Positions 18,038-26,880 of a stretch of 64,000 nucleotides of DNA are shown here, in pieces; within the stretch, counting starts at the first letter, position 1, and each line of letters starts with the position of its first letter. The notes under the pieces were generated by a model. That model did no database searches. It saw only the letters and a list, made by a program, of their open reading frames with translations, and was not told the origin of the DNA. Both the position numbers and the translations under genes were made by a program. The stretch is from Litorivita sp040371945 (GTDB taxonomy: Bacteria; Pseudomonadota; Alphaproteobacteria; Rhodobacterales; Rhodobacteraceae), in NCBI RefSeq assembly GCF_040371945.1, contig NZ_BAABWS010000001.1, positions 806,001-870,000 of the forward strand. Direction: 5' to 3'.

Positions 18038-19666
18038 TTAATGCCCGCCCAAAATCCCCGTCTTGACCGAATAGTTCACCGCCAGCTCGTAATCGGGATC
18101 ATCATCGCTATCGACCATCAGATGGCCTGCTTTGGTCAGCAATTTATGGCAATCGCGGCTCAGATGGCGCAGCTGCAATTGCTTGCCCGCGGCCTCGTAT
18201 TTGCCCGCCACGGCCTCGATGGCCTGCAAGGCCGATTGGTCCACCACACGGCTATCGGCAAAATCGACGATCACCGTGGACGGATCATCCGCGACATCGA
18301 ACAGTTCGTTAAACCCTTCGGCCGATCCGAAAAACAGCGGCCCTTGGATTTGATAGACCCGCGCGCCTTCCGGCGTGGTGTAGCTCTTGGCGTGGATGCG
18401 GCTGGCGTTGTTCCACGCGTAATTGAGCGCCGATACAATCACCCCGACGACCACAGCAATCGCAAGGTCCGAATAGACCGTCACAACCGTGACCAAGATG
18501 ATCACAAAGGCATCATTGAGCGGCACGCGGCGCAAAATGGTCAGCGAGTTCCACGCGAAGGTGCCGATCACCACCATGAACATCACGCCGACCAAAGCCG
18601 CCAGCGGGATTTGCTCGATCGCGGGGCTGGCCACGACGATGAAAAGCAGCAAGAACAGCGCCGCAACGATCCCCGAAACCCGCGTGCGCCCGCCCGATTT
18701 CACGTTGATCATCGACTGGCCGATCATGGCGCATCCGCCCATGCCGCCAAAAAATCCGGTGACCACATTGGCCGTGCCTTGGGCAATGCACTCTTGGCTC
18801 GCTCCGCCGCGCTTGCCGGTCATCTCGCCGACAAGATTGAGCGTCAAAAGGCTTTCGATCAAACCGATCGCCGCCAAAATCACCGCATAGGGCAAGATGA
18901 TCTGGAAGGTCTCCCAAGAGAATTCGACCATCGGGATATGGAACGCAGGCAAACCGCCCTCGATCGAAGCCAGATCACCGACCCGCGGCACATCAAGCCC
19001 GAAACCGATCACAATCGCCGCCGTGATCCCGATGCCCGCCAAGGGCGCGGGGATCACGCGGGTGATTTTCGGCATGATCCAGATGATCGCCATCGTCACC
19101 CCCACAAGCCCCAGCATCATGAGCAATGGCCCGCCCGACAGCCATACGCCGCCCGTGGTGCCGTGATCGCCCTGCACCACCGTGCCCGGAACCCTGAATT
19201 GCGTGAGCTGCGCGAGGAAGATCACAATCGCCAGACCGTTCACAAAGCCAAGCATCACAGGATGCGGCACCAGCCGGATGAATTTGCCCCAGCGCATCAC
19301 CCCTGCAACGATTTGAATGATCCCCATCAAAACCACAGTGGCAAAGAGGTATTCGACCCCGTGTTGCGCCACCAAAGCCACCATCACAACCGCCAAAGCG
19401 CCGGTCGCGCCCGAAATCATGCCTGGACGCCCGCCGATCAAGGCCGTGATCAGCCCCACCAAAAAGGCCGCATAAAGCCCCACAAGCGGATGCACCCCCG
19501 CGACAAAGGCAAAGGCCACCGCTTCGGGCACGAGGGCCAAGGCCACTGTCAGACCCGACAAAACCTCGATCCGCAAACGCGACAGCGTCAGCTTCTCTTC
19601 GGACATCAGCCGCAAATCGGGAAGGGCGAGGCGGTTGGCAAAGCTTGCCAGAGAGGCTCGTTTCAA
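18038..19666 (-). CDS. SulP family inorganic anion transporter with STAS domain
   Basis: A 542-residue inner-membrane protein with 10-14 hydrophobic segments across residues 25-400 and a cytoplasmic STAS domain (about 420-530; STVIVDFADSRVVDQSALQ). SulP proteins carry sulfate, bicarbonate or other anions, usually driven by H+ or Na+. The conserved AFVAGVHPLVGLYAAF and GGMGGCAMIGQSMINVKSGG segments are present. No carbonic anhydrase or sulfur genes are adjacent, so the substrate is undecided between sulfate and bicarbonate. It is monocistronic, leftward, with a bidirectional terminator behind it. Confidence 0.9.
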   Translation of the reverse strand: MKRASLASFANRLALPDLRLMSEEKLTLSRLRIEVLSGLTVALALVPEAVAFAFVAGVHPLVGLYAAFLVGLITALIGGRPGMISGATGALAVVMVALVAQHGVEYLFATVVLMGIIQIVAGVMRWGKFIRLVPHPVMLGFVNGLAIVIFLAQLTQFRVPGTVVQGDHGTTGGVWLSGGPLLMMLGLVGVTMAIIWIMPKITRVIPAPLAGIGITAAIVIGFGLDVPRVGDLASIEGGLPAFHIPMVEFSWETFQIILPYAVILAAIGLIESLLTLNLVGEMTGKRGGASQECIAQGTANVVTGFFGGMGGCAMIGQSMINVKSGGRTRVSGIVAALFLLLFIVVASPAIEQIPLAALVGVMFMVVIGTFAWNSLTILRRVPLNDAFVIILVTVVTVYSDLAIAVVVGVIVSALNYAWNNASRIHAKSYTTPEGARVYQIQGPLFFGSAEGFNELFDVADDPSTVIVDFADSRVVDQSALQAIEAVAGKYEAAGKQLQLRHLSRDCHKLLTKAGHLMVDSDDDPDYELAVNYSVKTGILGGH

Positions 19667-19829
19667 AGGGCACCTATCAGTGTGGGGTTGTTGGCTTGCC
19701 CGCCGTGTAGCGCAAGAATGCGCAAAAGCCTAGGGGGGCGGCTCAAGTTGGCGTGAGAGCGCAAACGCGCTGTTGCCAATCGGACTTTGCGCGGCCAAAA
19801 CTGTGCCAAACCGCACAGGAGCAAATGCC

Positions 19830-20738
19830 ATGACCGCCGCCCCCCCGAACACCGATTTGACCCAAGACACCGTGATCGGCGTAATCGGCGGCTCCGGCCT
19901 TTACGAGATCGACGGGTTGGAAAATGCGACATGGAAAGAGGTGCAAACCCCGTGGGGCACCACGTCGGATGCGATCCTGACCGGCACGTTGGACGGCGTG
20001 AAGATGGCATTTTTGCCCCGCCACGGGCGCGGCCACGTCCATTCGCCTAGCACCGTGCCCTACCGCGCCAATATCGACGCTCTCAAACGGATCGGCGTCA
20101 CGGATATCCTTTCGGTTTCGGCCTGCGGCTCCTTTCGCGAAGACATGGCCCCAGGTGATTTTGTCATTGTAGATCAATTTATTGACCGCACTTTTGCACG
20201 CGAGAAAAGCTTCTTTGGCAGCGGCTGCGTCGGCCATGTGTCCTTGGCGCATCCGACCTGCCCTCGCCTGTCGCAAGCTGCGCATGAGGCGGCGAAATCG
20301 CTCGGCATCAACGTCCATATGGGCGGCACGTATCTTGCCATGGAAGGCCCGCAGTTCTCCACCCTCGCCGAAAGCAAAATGTATCGCGAGGTCTGGGGCG
20401 CGGATGTCATCGGGATGACCAATATGCCCGAGGCCAAATTGGCCCGCGAGGCGGAAATCTGTTATGCATCCATTGCCATGATCACCGATTACGACAGCTG
20501 GCACCCCGATCACGGCGAGGTCGATATCGCCCAGATCATCGCCACGCTGACCGGAAACGCCGCCAAGGCCCGCGATCTTGTGGCGCAAATGCCCGCCCGC
20601 CTCGGCGCGGCGCGCCCGCCCTGCCCGCACGGATGCGACCGCGCCCTCGAATTCGGCATCATGACCAGCCCCGAGGCCCGTGATCCGGCCTTGGTGGCGA
20701 AACTGGACGCCGTGGCGGGACGCGTCTTGCACGCCTGA
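19830..20738 (+). CDS. mtnP: S-methyl-5'-thioadenosine phosphorylase
   Basis: The enzyme splits methylthioadenosine with phosphate into adenine and methylthioribose-1-phosphate, recycling a by-product of polyamine and homoserine-lactone synthesis. The 302-residue protein shows GVIGGSGLYEI near the N-terminus, FLPRHGRGHVHSPS for phosphate binding, GGTYLAMEGPQFST and VIGMTNMPEAKLAREAEICY, all typical of MTA phosphorylases. ATG 19830 is chosen for AGGAG 8 bases upstream. The apt gene 2 kb downstream in the same direction supplies the next salvage step for the adenine made here. Confidence 0.93.
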   Translation: MTAAPPNTDLTQDTVIGVIGGSGLYEIDGLENATWKEVQTPWGTTSDAILTGTLDGVKMAFLPRHGRGHVHSPSTVPYRANIDALKRIGVTDILSVSACGSFREDMAPGDFVIVDQFIDRTFAREKSFFGSGCVGHVSLAHPTCPRLSQAAHEAAKSLGINVHMGGTYLAMEGPQFSTLAESKMYREVWGADVIGMTNMPEAKLAREAEICYASIAMITDYDSWHPDHGEVDIAQIIATLTGNAAKARDLVAQMPARLGAARPPCPHGCDRALEFGIMTSPEARDPALVAKLDAVAGRVLHA

Positions 20739-20771
20739 CCGGTAAACCGCCGCAAACGAACGGGACATGAC

Positions 20772-22033
20772 ATGCGCATTTTGTTGCTCGGCGCCGATGG
20801 GTTTATCGGGCGTCACATTGCCTATCGCCTGAGGGCCGAAGGCCATGAGGTCATCGCCAGCGCGCGCCGGACGGCGCGGCTATCGCGGATGGGCTTCGAA
20901 GTATTGCCCTGTGATCTCACCGCGCGCGCCGCGGCCAAGGCGGGTTTTTGGGCACCGCATCTTGAGCATGTCGAGGCCGTGATCAACGCCGCAGGCCTCT
21001 TGACCGGCACGCCGGAGGCCTTCGAAGCCGTCCATCAATCAGCCCCCAATGCAATATATGCCGCCGCCCCCGAGGGCTGCCAAATCCTGCTTCTCTCGGC
21101 CATCGGCATCGACGACAGCCAAACCCGCTTTGCCCGTTTTCGCCGAGACGGAGAACGTCTGGCCGACGCACATGACGCGTTGATTTTGCGCGCGGGGTTG
21201 GTGCTCGGGGAGACGTCCTATGGCGGCTCGTCGCTTTTGCGCGCGCTCGCAGCAATCCCCCTTGTCGGCCCCTATGTGGGTAAAGGCGATCAAATCTTCA
21301 ATCCGATCCATGCGGATGATTTGGCCAAGGTGATGATCGATCTGCTGCAAGCCCGTGCAACCGGCACCTATGAGATCGGCGGCCCAGAGCATATCGCCCA
21401 AATTGAAATGATCGACGCCTATCGCCAATGGCTCGGCCTGCCGCAGGTCCGGCGCATCGGCTTGCCCATGCCGCTTGACGGATCATGGGGCGCATCGGGG
21501 ATATGATGCATCTTGGCCCGATATCTCGCACAGCCGTCGAACAGCTCGCCCATGGCGCCGAGGCCGATAGCCGCCAACTTTATGATACGCTGCCGCGCCC
21601 GCCACGCGGGTTTTCCTCCTTCGCCAAGGACCGCCCAGCAGGCAGCCAAGACCTCTGGCACGCGCGGCTCTATCTGATGCGGCCGGTTTTGCGGCTTGCA
21701 TTGGCGATGATGTGGCTTGTCTCGGCGTTGATCGGGCTCTTCATGCCGTCAGGCGCCTTCTTGCCACTTGTGGAAACAAGCCTGCCTGACGGCGTGTTGA
21801 TCATGATGGCGCGGCTTGGCGGGCTTGCCGATCTGGCCATCGGGGCAGCGGTCTTGCGCGGTTGGCGCCCGCGCCGCATGGCCGCGGTGCAAGCCGCGAT
21901 GATCGCCGTTTACACCGCCGCCTTCACCTTTCTTAGCCCCGCGCTATGGCTGCTTCCGATGGGGGGATTGCTCAAAAACATCCCGCTCTTGGCGATGATT
22001 GCCGTCCTCTATATTCTTGAAGACGAGAGATAA
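20772..22033 (+). pseudogene. NmrA-like NAD(P)-binding / DoxX-like membrane fusion protein, interrupted by a frameshift
   Basis: Two overlapping frames together look like one protein of about 420 residues. The first (20772-21506, 244 residues) is an NmrA/NDUFA9-like extended SDR with a G-x-x-G-x-x-G motif (LLGADGFIGRHI) and the LRAGLVLGE segment. The second (21485-22033) begins MGRIGDMMHLGPIS and ends with four DoxX-like transmembrane segments. In related fusions a P-M-P-L segment runs directly into M-G-R-I-G-D; here the frame is lost by one base at about 21479 (GACGG where GACCGG would restore it). It is either a sequencing error or a recent mutation. If the frames are translated separately, the second ATG at 21485 could serve. 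Confidence 0.7.
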
Positions 22034-22509
22034 TGGACCCGTATCTGATCACAAAATGGCTGCATATTCTCAGCTCGACAGTCCTATTCGGGACCGGCAT
22101 CGGCACTGCGTTTCAAATGGTCTGGGCCATGCGGGCAAGACAGGTCAAAACGATTTCTGCGGTCTCTTCGGGTGTGGTCTTGGCCGATTTTCTGTTCACC
22201 ACTCCCGCGGGGATCATACAGCCTTTGAGCGGTTTGGTCTTGATCACTCTACAAGGGTATAGCCCTTGGGAGCCGTGGTTGATCGCAACATATGTGCTTT
22301 ACCTCATCGCTTTCGCCACGTGGGTTCCCGTGGTGCATCTGCAATTGAAGATACGCAATCTTGCGCGGGCTGCCGACGCCGCAGACATGCCGTTACCTGC
22401 CGCGGCACTGCGCGCATATCGCCTTTGGTTCGCACTTGGCTGGCCCGCATTTGCCGCCCTTGTCGCGATCTATTGGCTGATGATCGCCAAACCCGCACTT
22501 ACCTTTTGA
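22033..22509 (+). CDS. DUF2269 family integral membrane protein
   Basis: A 158-residue membrane protein with four predicted transmembrane segments (about 8-30, 48-70, 84-102, 135-155), matching DUF2269 (KWLHILSSTVLFGTGIGTAF). The function is unknown. Its ATG overlaps the stop of the DoxX-like frame (TAATG), so it is co-translated with it. Conserved neighbourhoods of NmrA-DoxX fusions with DUF2269 proteins suggest they act together in the membrane; this is inferred from the overlap. Confidence 0.85.
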   Translation: MDPYLITKWLHILSSTVLFGTGIGTAFQMVWAMRARQVKTISAVSSGVVLADFLFTTPAGIIQPLSGLVLITLQGYSPWEPWLIATYVLYLIAFATWVPVVHLQLKIRNLARAADAADMPLPAAALRAYRLWFALGWPAFAALVAIYWLMIAKPALTF

Positions 22510-22802
22510 ACGCAAAGTGGCGCGCCTTACATATCCCAGCTCTCTCGGTTTTCCGCCTCCCTCATCGCCCTGTGCGCGTCTCCTCGAGAACCCAACCTTT
22601 CGTTTCTCTGCCGCGACGGCCGCCGCCAATGCCTCTGGGAAAATAATCGAGGGGCCTTCCGATACGGCGGCCCGTCGGTAACGGCCCATCCGTGCGCGGC
22701 CAGCGCAGAGGCAGAGGGGCCAGCGCAGGGCGGCCTTGGCTCTTGTCGCGGGCTTTCGCCCCGTGATAGCCACATCGGGCAGCTTCCGTTGAAAGGCCCG
22801 AC

Positions 22803-23333
22803 ATGGCATCCGTCCAAGACTACATCCGCACCATCCCAGATTTTCCACACAAGGGGATCATGTTCCGCGATGTGACCACGCTTTTCGCCGATCCACGCGG
22901 ATTTCGCATGGCGGTGGACCAGATGGTGCAGCCCTATGCCGGCCGCCCCATCGACAAGGTGGTCGGATTGGAGGCACGCGGATTTATCCTCGGCGGCGCC
23001 ATCGCGCATCAGCTGTCGGTCGGATTTGTCCCCGTGCGCAAGGCCGGAAAACTGCCAGGCAAGGTGATTTCGCAAGACTACACATTGGAATACGGCGAAG
23101 CCACGGTCGAGCTGCATGACGATGCGATCACTGCCGGCGAGCGCGTATTGATCGTGGATGATCTCTTGGCCACGGGGGGAACCGCCGAGGCGGGAATCAA
23201 ATTGGTCGAGCGCTTGGGCGGCGAGATCGTCGGCTGTGCCTTTGTGATCGACCTGCCCGATCTGGGCGGACGGGCGCGCCTCCAAGCCATGGGGATCGAG
23301 ATCGAAGCGCTTTGCGCCTATGGCGGCGCATAA
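22803..23333 (+). CDS. apt: Adenine phosphoribosyltransferase
   Basis: APT joins adenine to PRPP to make AMP. The 176-residue protein has the PRPP motif VLIVDDLLATGGTAEAG (115-131), the IPDFPHKGIMFRDVT opening that forms the adenine pocket, and the VGLEARGFILG segment. AAAGG precedes the ATG. It lies 293 bases behind the DUF2269 gene, in a gap with no gene seen, and is closed by a strong terminator. Together with mtnP upstream it completes adenine salvage from methylthioadenosine. Confidence 0.96.
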   Translation: MASVQDYIRTIPDFPHKGIMFRDVTTLFADPRGFRMAVDQMVQPYAGRPIDKVVGLEARGFILGGAIAHQLSVGFVPVRKAGKLPGKVISQDYTLEYGEATVELHDDAITAGERVLIVDDLLATGGTAEAGIKLVERLGGEIVGCAFVIDLPDLGGRARLQAMGIEIEALCAYGGA

Positions 23334-23422
23334 TGCCCGCGCACACGCGGCGTTAACCATTATCACGCCATAACAAAGCAACCGATCCAGAATCGGCCGC
23401 TTGCACGATCTTCGGATCACGT

Positions 23423-23461
23423 CGCGCCTCGCCTCCCCTACATGGCGAGGCGCGTTTTTTT
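23423..23461 (+). terminator. Strong intrinsic terminator after apt
   Basis: An 11-base perfect stem, CGCGCCTCGCC (23423-23433) with GGCGAGGCGCG (23444-23454), and a 10-base loop are followed by a run of seven T. The leftward oxidase gene ends 50 bases further on. Confidence 0.88.
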
Positions 23462-23509
23462 AATAGATTACAAAACACTAGAGTGCGCTCTTCACCAAGA
23501 GCACGAAGA

Positions 23510-24952
23510 TCACGCCACCGGCAATACCGCGCCTGGATTTAGGATGCCCTGCGGATCAAGCGCCCTCTTGATCGCCCTCATCATCTCCAGCTTCACCGGA
23601 TCGCCATAGCGTGCCAGATCACCAGTCTTGAGCCGCCCGATACCATGCTCTGCGCTGACCGAACCCTGCATTTCATGCACAATATCATGCACGCAGGTTT
23701 TGATCCGGTCGCGTAGAGGCGCATAATCGGCCTTGTCACCGCCTTGCGGCGGGAAGACGTTGAAATGCAAATTCCCGTCGCCTAAATGCCCGAAGCAATT
23801 GATCCGAAAATCGCCGATCGCGGCCAAGGCTGCGGTGGCCTGCGGAATAAAGGGCGCAATCGCGCTGAGCGGCAGGGAAATATCATGGCTGGAAATCGCA
23901 CCGATACGGCGGTTGGCTTCGGGGATCTGCTCGCGCACCTCCCAAAAGGCCTGCCGCTGCGCCTCGCTTTGCGCGATTAGCCCGTCCGTAACCAATCCCG
24001 CGTCCATCCCCGCCACAAAAAGCGCCTCCAGCGCCGCTTGCGGCTCCAGCCCTGCGGCCAATCCGACATCGACCAATACGAACCACTCCGGCACCTGGGC
24101 AAAGGGCAATCGCACCTCCGGCAGGGTTTGCGCCAAAAACTCCAATCCCGCGCGGTGGATCAACTCAAAGGCGCTGACCCCCTCGCCCATCTGCTCGCGC
24201 GCCAGCCCCAGCAAGGCCAAAGCCGCCGCCGGATCGCGCACCGCCATAAGCGCCGTGCCCTCGCCCGCCGGACGCGGCACAAGCTTGAGCGCCGCGGCGG
24301 TGATCACCCCCAAGCTGCCCTCCGAGCCGATCATCAGATGGCGCAGATCATATCCGGTGTTATCCTTGCGCAGACGGCTCAGCCCGTTCCAAATGCGCCC
24401 GTCGGCCAAAACCACCTCCAGCCCCAAACACAAATCGCGCGCATTGCCGTAGCGCAGCACATTCACGCCCCCCGCATTGGTCGCCAGATTGCCGCCGATC
24501 CGCGCCGATCCTTTGGCCGCAATGGTGAGCGGAAAAAGCCGCTCCACGGCTTCGGCGGCCTCATGGATGTCTTGCAAAATGGCGCCCGCTTCGACCACCA
24601 TCACGTTTTCTTCGGCGTAGAGGGCGCGCACCGCGCGCATGCGCTCAAGCGAGAGCAAGATCGGCGCGGGCGGAGGCTCTGCCCCGCCTTGCGGCATGAC
24701 TTGCCCGCCGACCAAACCCGTGCCGCCGCCATAGGGCACCACCCCGACGCGCGCCGCGTTGCAGGCTTTCATCAAGCTGGAGACCTGCGCCGCCGTCGAG
24801 GGCGCCACGACGGCCCCCGCTTGGCCTTGCCAACGCCCGCGCGGCTCTTCGAGATAGGTCGCGCTCACATCGCGAAAACACTCCGCGGGCAAAAGCGCGC
24901 GCAATTGTGCCACAAATTTTGCGTCTGCAGGGGACAGGGGCGGCTCGATCAT
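23510..24952 (-). CDS. FAD-linked oxidase/dehydrogenase, GlcD / D-2-hydroxyacid type
   Basis: A 480-residue flavoprotein with an N-terminal PCMH-type FAD domain (about 40-225; VGVVPYGGGTGLVGGQ, SARIGGNLATNAGGVNVLRY, MIGSEGSLGVIT) and a C-terminal FAD-oxidase C domain with CFGHLGDGNLHFN and the SAEHGIGRLK motif. The family holds D-lactate dehydrogenase, the GlcD subunit of glycolate oxidase and D-2-hydroxyglutarate dehydrogenase. No glcE or glcF is adjacent, which argues for a stand-alone D-2-hydroxyacid or D-2-hydroxyglutarate dehydrogenase, but the substrate is inferred. It is monocistronic and leftward. Confidence 0.88.
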   Translation of the reverse strand: MIEPPLSPADAKFVAQLRALLPAECFRDVSATYLEEPRGRWQGQAGAVVAPSTAAQVSSLMKACNAARVGVVPYGGGTGLVGGQVMPQGGAEPPPAPILLSLERMRAVRALYAEENVMVVEAGAILQDIHEAAEAVERLFPLTIAAKGSARIGGNLATNAGGVNVLRYGNARDLCLGLEVVLADGRIWNGLSRLRKDNTGYDLRHLMIGSEGSLGVITAAALKLVPRPAGEGTALMAVRDPAAALALLGLAREQMGEGVSAFELIHRAGLEFLAQTLPEVRLPFAQVPEWFVLVDVGLAAGLEPQAALEALFVAGMDAGLVTDGLIAQSEAQRQAFWEVREQIPEANRRIGAISSHDISLPLSAIAPFIPQATAALAAIGDFRINCFGHLGDGNLHFNVFPPQGGDKADYAPLRDRIKTCVHDIVHEMQGSVSAEHGIGRLKTGDLARYGDPVKLEMMRAIKRALDPQGILNPGAVLPVA

Positions 24953-25033
24953 GGGTCTAGGCTCCTCACATTCTCGCGCAGCCTATCGCGCCCGCCCGCC
25001 GCAAGCCATAGCCCAGGCACGCCGACAGGGCGC

Positions 25034-25618
25034 TCAACCCGCGTCCGTGCGCCCGCGCCGGTCCATCCGCAGCGCGGCATAAAGAACATGCGTGCGCCAG
25101 CGGTTGTCGATCTGCAAATAGCTTTGCGCCACGCCCTCGTATTTAAAGCCCGATTTTTCGAGCAGGCCGCGCGACGGCGTATTCTCGGGCAGGCAGGCGG
25201 CCTCCAAACGGCTCAAATCAAGCTGCGTAAAGGCGTGATGCACCACGGCGGTCAGCGCCTCGCGCATATAGCCTTTTCGCGCATGCGCCTGCGATATCCA
25301 ATAGCCCAATGTCCCCGCCTGCGCAGGACCGCGGCGGATATTGTCGAGTGTGATCGCCCCCAACAGCGCCTGATCCTCGCGGCGCAGCAAGAAAAGCGGC
25401 ACGGCCGCACCGCTGGCCACCGAACGCTGCGCCCAATAAACGCGGTTGGTGAACCCCTTGCGCGACAGGTGGTCCTTGGCCCACACCGGCTCCCAAGGGG
25501 CCAAAAAATCGCGGCTGTCTTGGCGCGCCTCGACCCATGCGCGAAAATCGCCATGCACAGGTGTGCGCAGCGTCAGCCGCTCTGTCTCGATGCGGATTTT
25601 ACGCCGCGCGAACACCAT
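25034..25618 (-). CDS. GNAT family N-acetyltransferase (RimJ/RimL-like)
   Basis: A 194-residue acetyltransferase of the Acetyltransf_3 type: IETERLTLRTP at the start, GTLGYWISQAHARKGYMREA for acetyl-CoA binding (about 104-123) and NTPSRGLLEKSGFKYEGVA near the end. RimJ-type proteins acetylate ribosomal protein N-termini, but many paralogues have other targets, so the substrate is unknown. Its start overlaps the M16 peptidase stop by one base (TGATG), which makes it the last gene of the cta-thrC operon. Confidence 0.87.
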   Translation of the reverse strand: MVFARRKIRIETERLTLRTPVHGDFRAWVEARQDSRDFLAPWEPVWAKDHLSRKGFTNRVYWAQRSVASGAAVPLFLLRREDQALLGAITLDNIRRGPAQAGTLGYWISQAHARKGYMREALTAVVHHAFTQLDLSRLEAACLPENTPSRGLLEKSGFKYEGVAQSYLQIDNRWRTHVLYAALRMDRRGRTDAG

Positions 25619-26880
25619 CAGCCGCGACGCCGCGCTTCGAGATCGGCCAAGGTCGCCGCGTGGCTGAGCTGGCCGTATTGTGCCAAGGCGAATTTGGCGT
25701 TTTGCGCCATCTCGCCGGCAAAAGCCTTCACATCTCCGGTGGTCACATTGTCGATCCGCTCGACGATCTCGGACAATTCCGGCACGCGGTTCCAGATCTG
25801 GATCATCCGCGCCAGACGCTCGGCGCGGTTCGACGGGCCTTCAAGCCCCATCAGCATCCCCGCCTTCATCTGTGCGCGGGCGCGGGCGACTTCGGGCGCG
25901 CTCATGTCATCGGCGGCGCGCTTCATCTCGTCGATGGTGATATTTGCCAATTCGCCCATCATCTCGGGGCTGGTGCCCGCATAGATGGTCATCATCCCGC
26001 CGTCCGAATAGGCGCCGGTTTGGGCAAAAATCGTGTAGCACAGCCCGCGTTTCTCGCGGATCTCCTGAAACAGGCGCGAGGACATGCCGCCGCCCAGAGC
26101 CGAGGAATAAATCTGCGCGGTATAGATCATCTCGTCGCGATAATCCGGCCCCTCGACGCCCAAGGCAAAATGGGTCTGCTCCAAGGTTTTTTCCTGCCGC
26201 ATCTCGCCGCCCACCCAAAGCGCGGCTTCGGGCGTGCGCGGCGCGACGGGGGTCATATCGCCAAACAGCTTTTCCGCCTCGGCGACCAAAGCCGCGTGAT
26301 CCACCGCGCCCGCTGCGGCAAGGATCATATTGCCAGGGCCGTAATGCTGCGCCACAAAACCCTCAAAATCGGAGCGGCCAAATGCGCGCACCCGCTCGGC
26401 GGGGCCAAGGATCGTGCGGCCCATGGGATGATCGCCGTAAGCTTCTTCTTGCAGCCAGTCGAAAATCACATCGTCGGGCGTATCCAGCGCCTGACCGATC
26501 TCTTGCAAGATCACCCCGCGCTCAACCTCGATCTCGGCCTCGTCAAAAGCCGGATTGCGCAAGATATCGGCAATCACATCCAAAGCCAGCGGCACATCGG
26601 CGCGCAGAACCCGCGCGTAATAGGCCGTGGATTCGCGGCTGGTGTAGGCATTGATATAGCCGCCGACATCCTCGATGGATTCGGCGATTTGCAAGGCGGT
26701 GCGCCGCGCCGTGCCCTTGAACGCCATATGCTCAAGGAAATGCGCCACGCCGTTTTGCTCGGCCCGCTCGTCGCGCCCGCCTGCGGTCACCCAGATGCCA
26801 ATTGATGCGCTCTCCAATCCCGGCATGGTTTGGGTAACGATACGGAACCCATTGGACAGGGTGTGAAATTCGACGGTCAA
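25618..26880 (-). CDS. M16 family zinc metallopeptidase (mitochondrial-processing-peptidase-like)
   Basis: A 420-residue insulinase-type protease with the inverted zinc motif HFLEH (47-51) and the third-ligand region ERGVILQE (120-127), so it is the catalytic kind of subunit. SLEGPSNRAERLAR-like and REKRGLCYTIFA segments match bacterial homologues of the mitochondrial processing peptidase. Cellular substrates are unknown. The start is TTG 26880, embedded in the thrC stop as TTGA; the family N-terminus (T-V-x-x-x-T-L-x-N-G-x-R-V) begins exactly there, so the rare start is well supported. It is coupled to thrC upstream and a GNAT gene downstream. Confidence 0.92.
   Translation of the reverse strand: MTVEFHTLSNGFRIVTQTMPGLESASIGIWVTAGGRDERAEQNGVAHFLEHMAFKGTARRTALQIAESIEDVGGYINAYTSRESTAYYARVLRADVPLALDVIADILRNPAFDEAEIEVERGVILQEIGQALDTPDDVIFDWLQEEAYGDHPMGRTILGPAERVRAFGRSDFEGFVAQHYGPGNMILAAAGAVDHAALVAEAEKLFGDMTPVAPRTPEAALWVGGEMRQEKTLEQTHFALGVEGPDYRDEMIYTAQIYSSALGGGMSSRLFQEIREKRGLCYTIFAQTGAYSDGGMMTIYAGTSPEMMGELANITIDEMKRAADDMSAPEVARARAQMKAGMLMGLEGPSNRAERLARMIQIWNRVPELSEIVERIDNVTTGDVKAFAGEMAQNAKFALAQYGQLSHAATLADLEARRRG

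Noticed and set aside
18017..19756. A 579-codon frame antisense to the SulP gene
   Set aside because: It is His/Arg/Asp-rich without domains, a shadow of the transporter frame.
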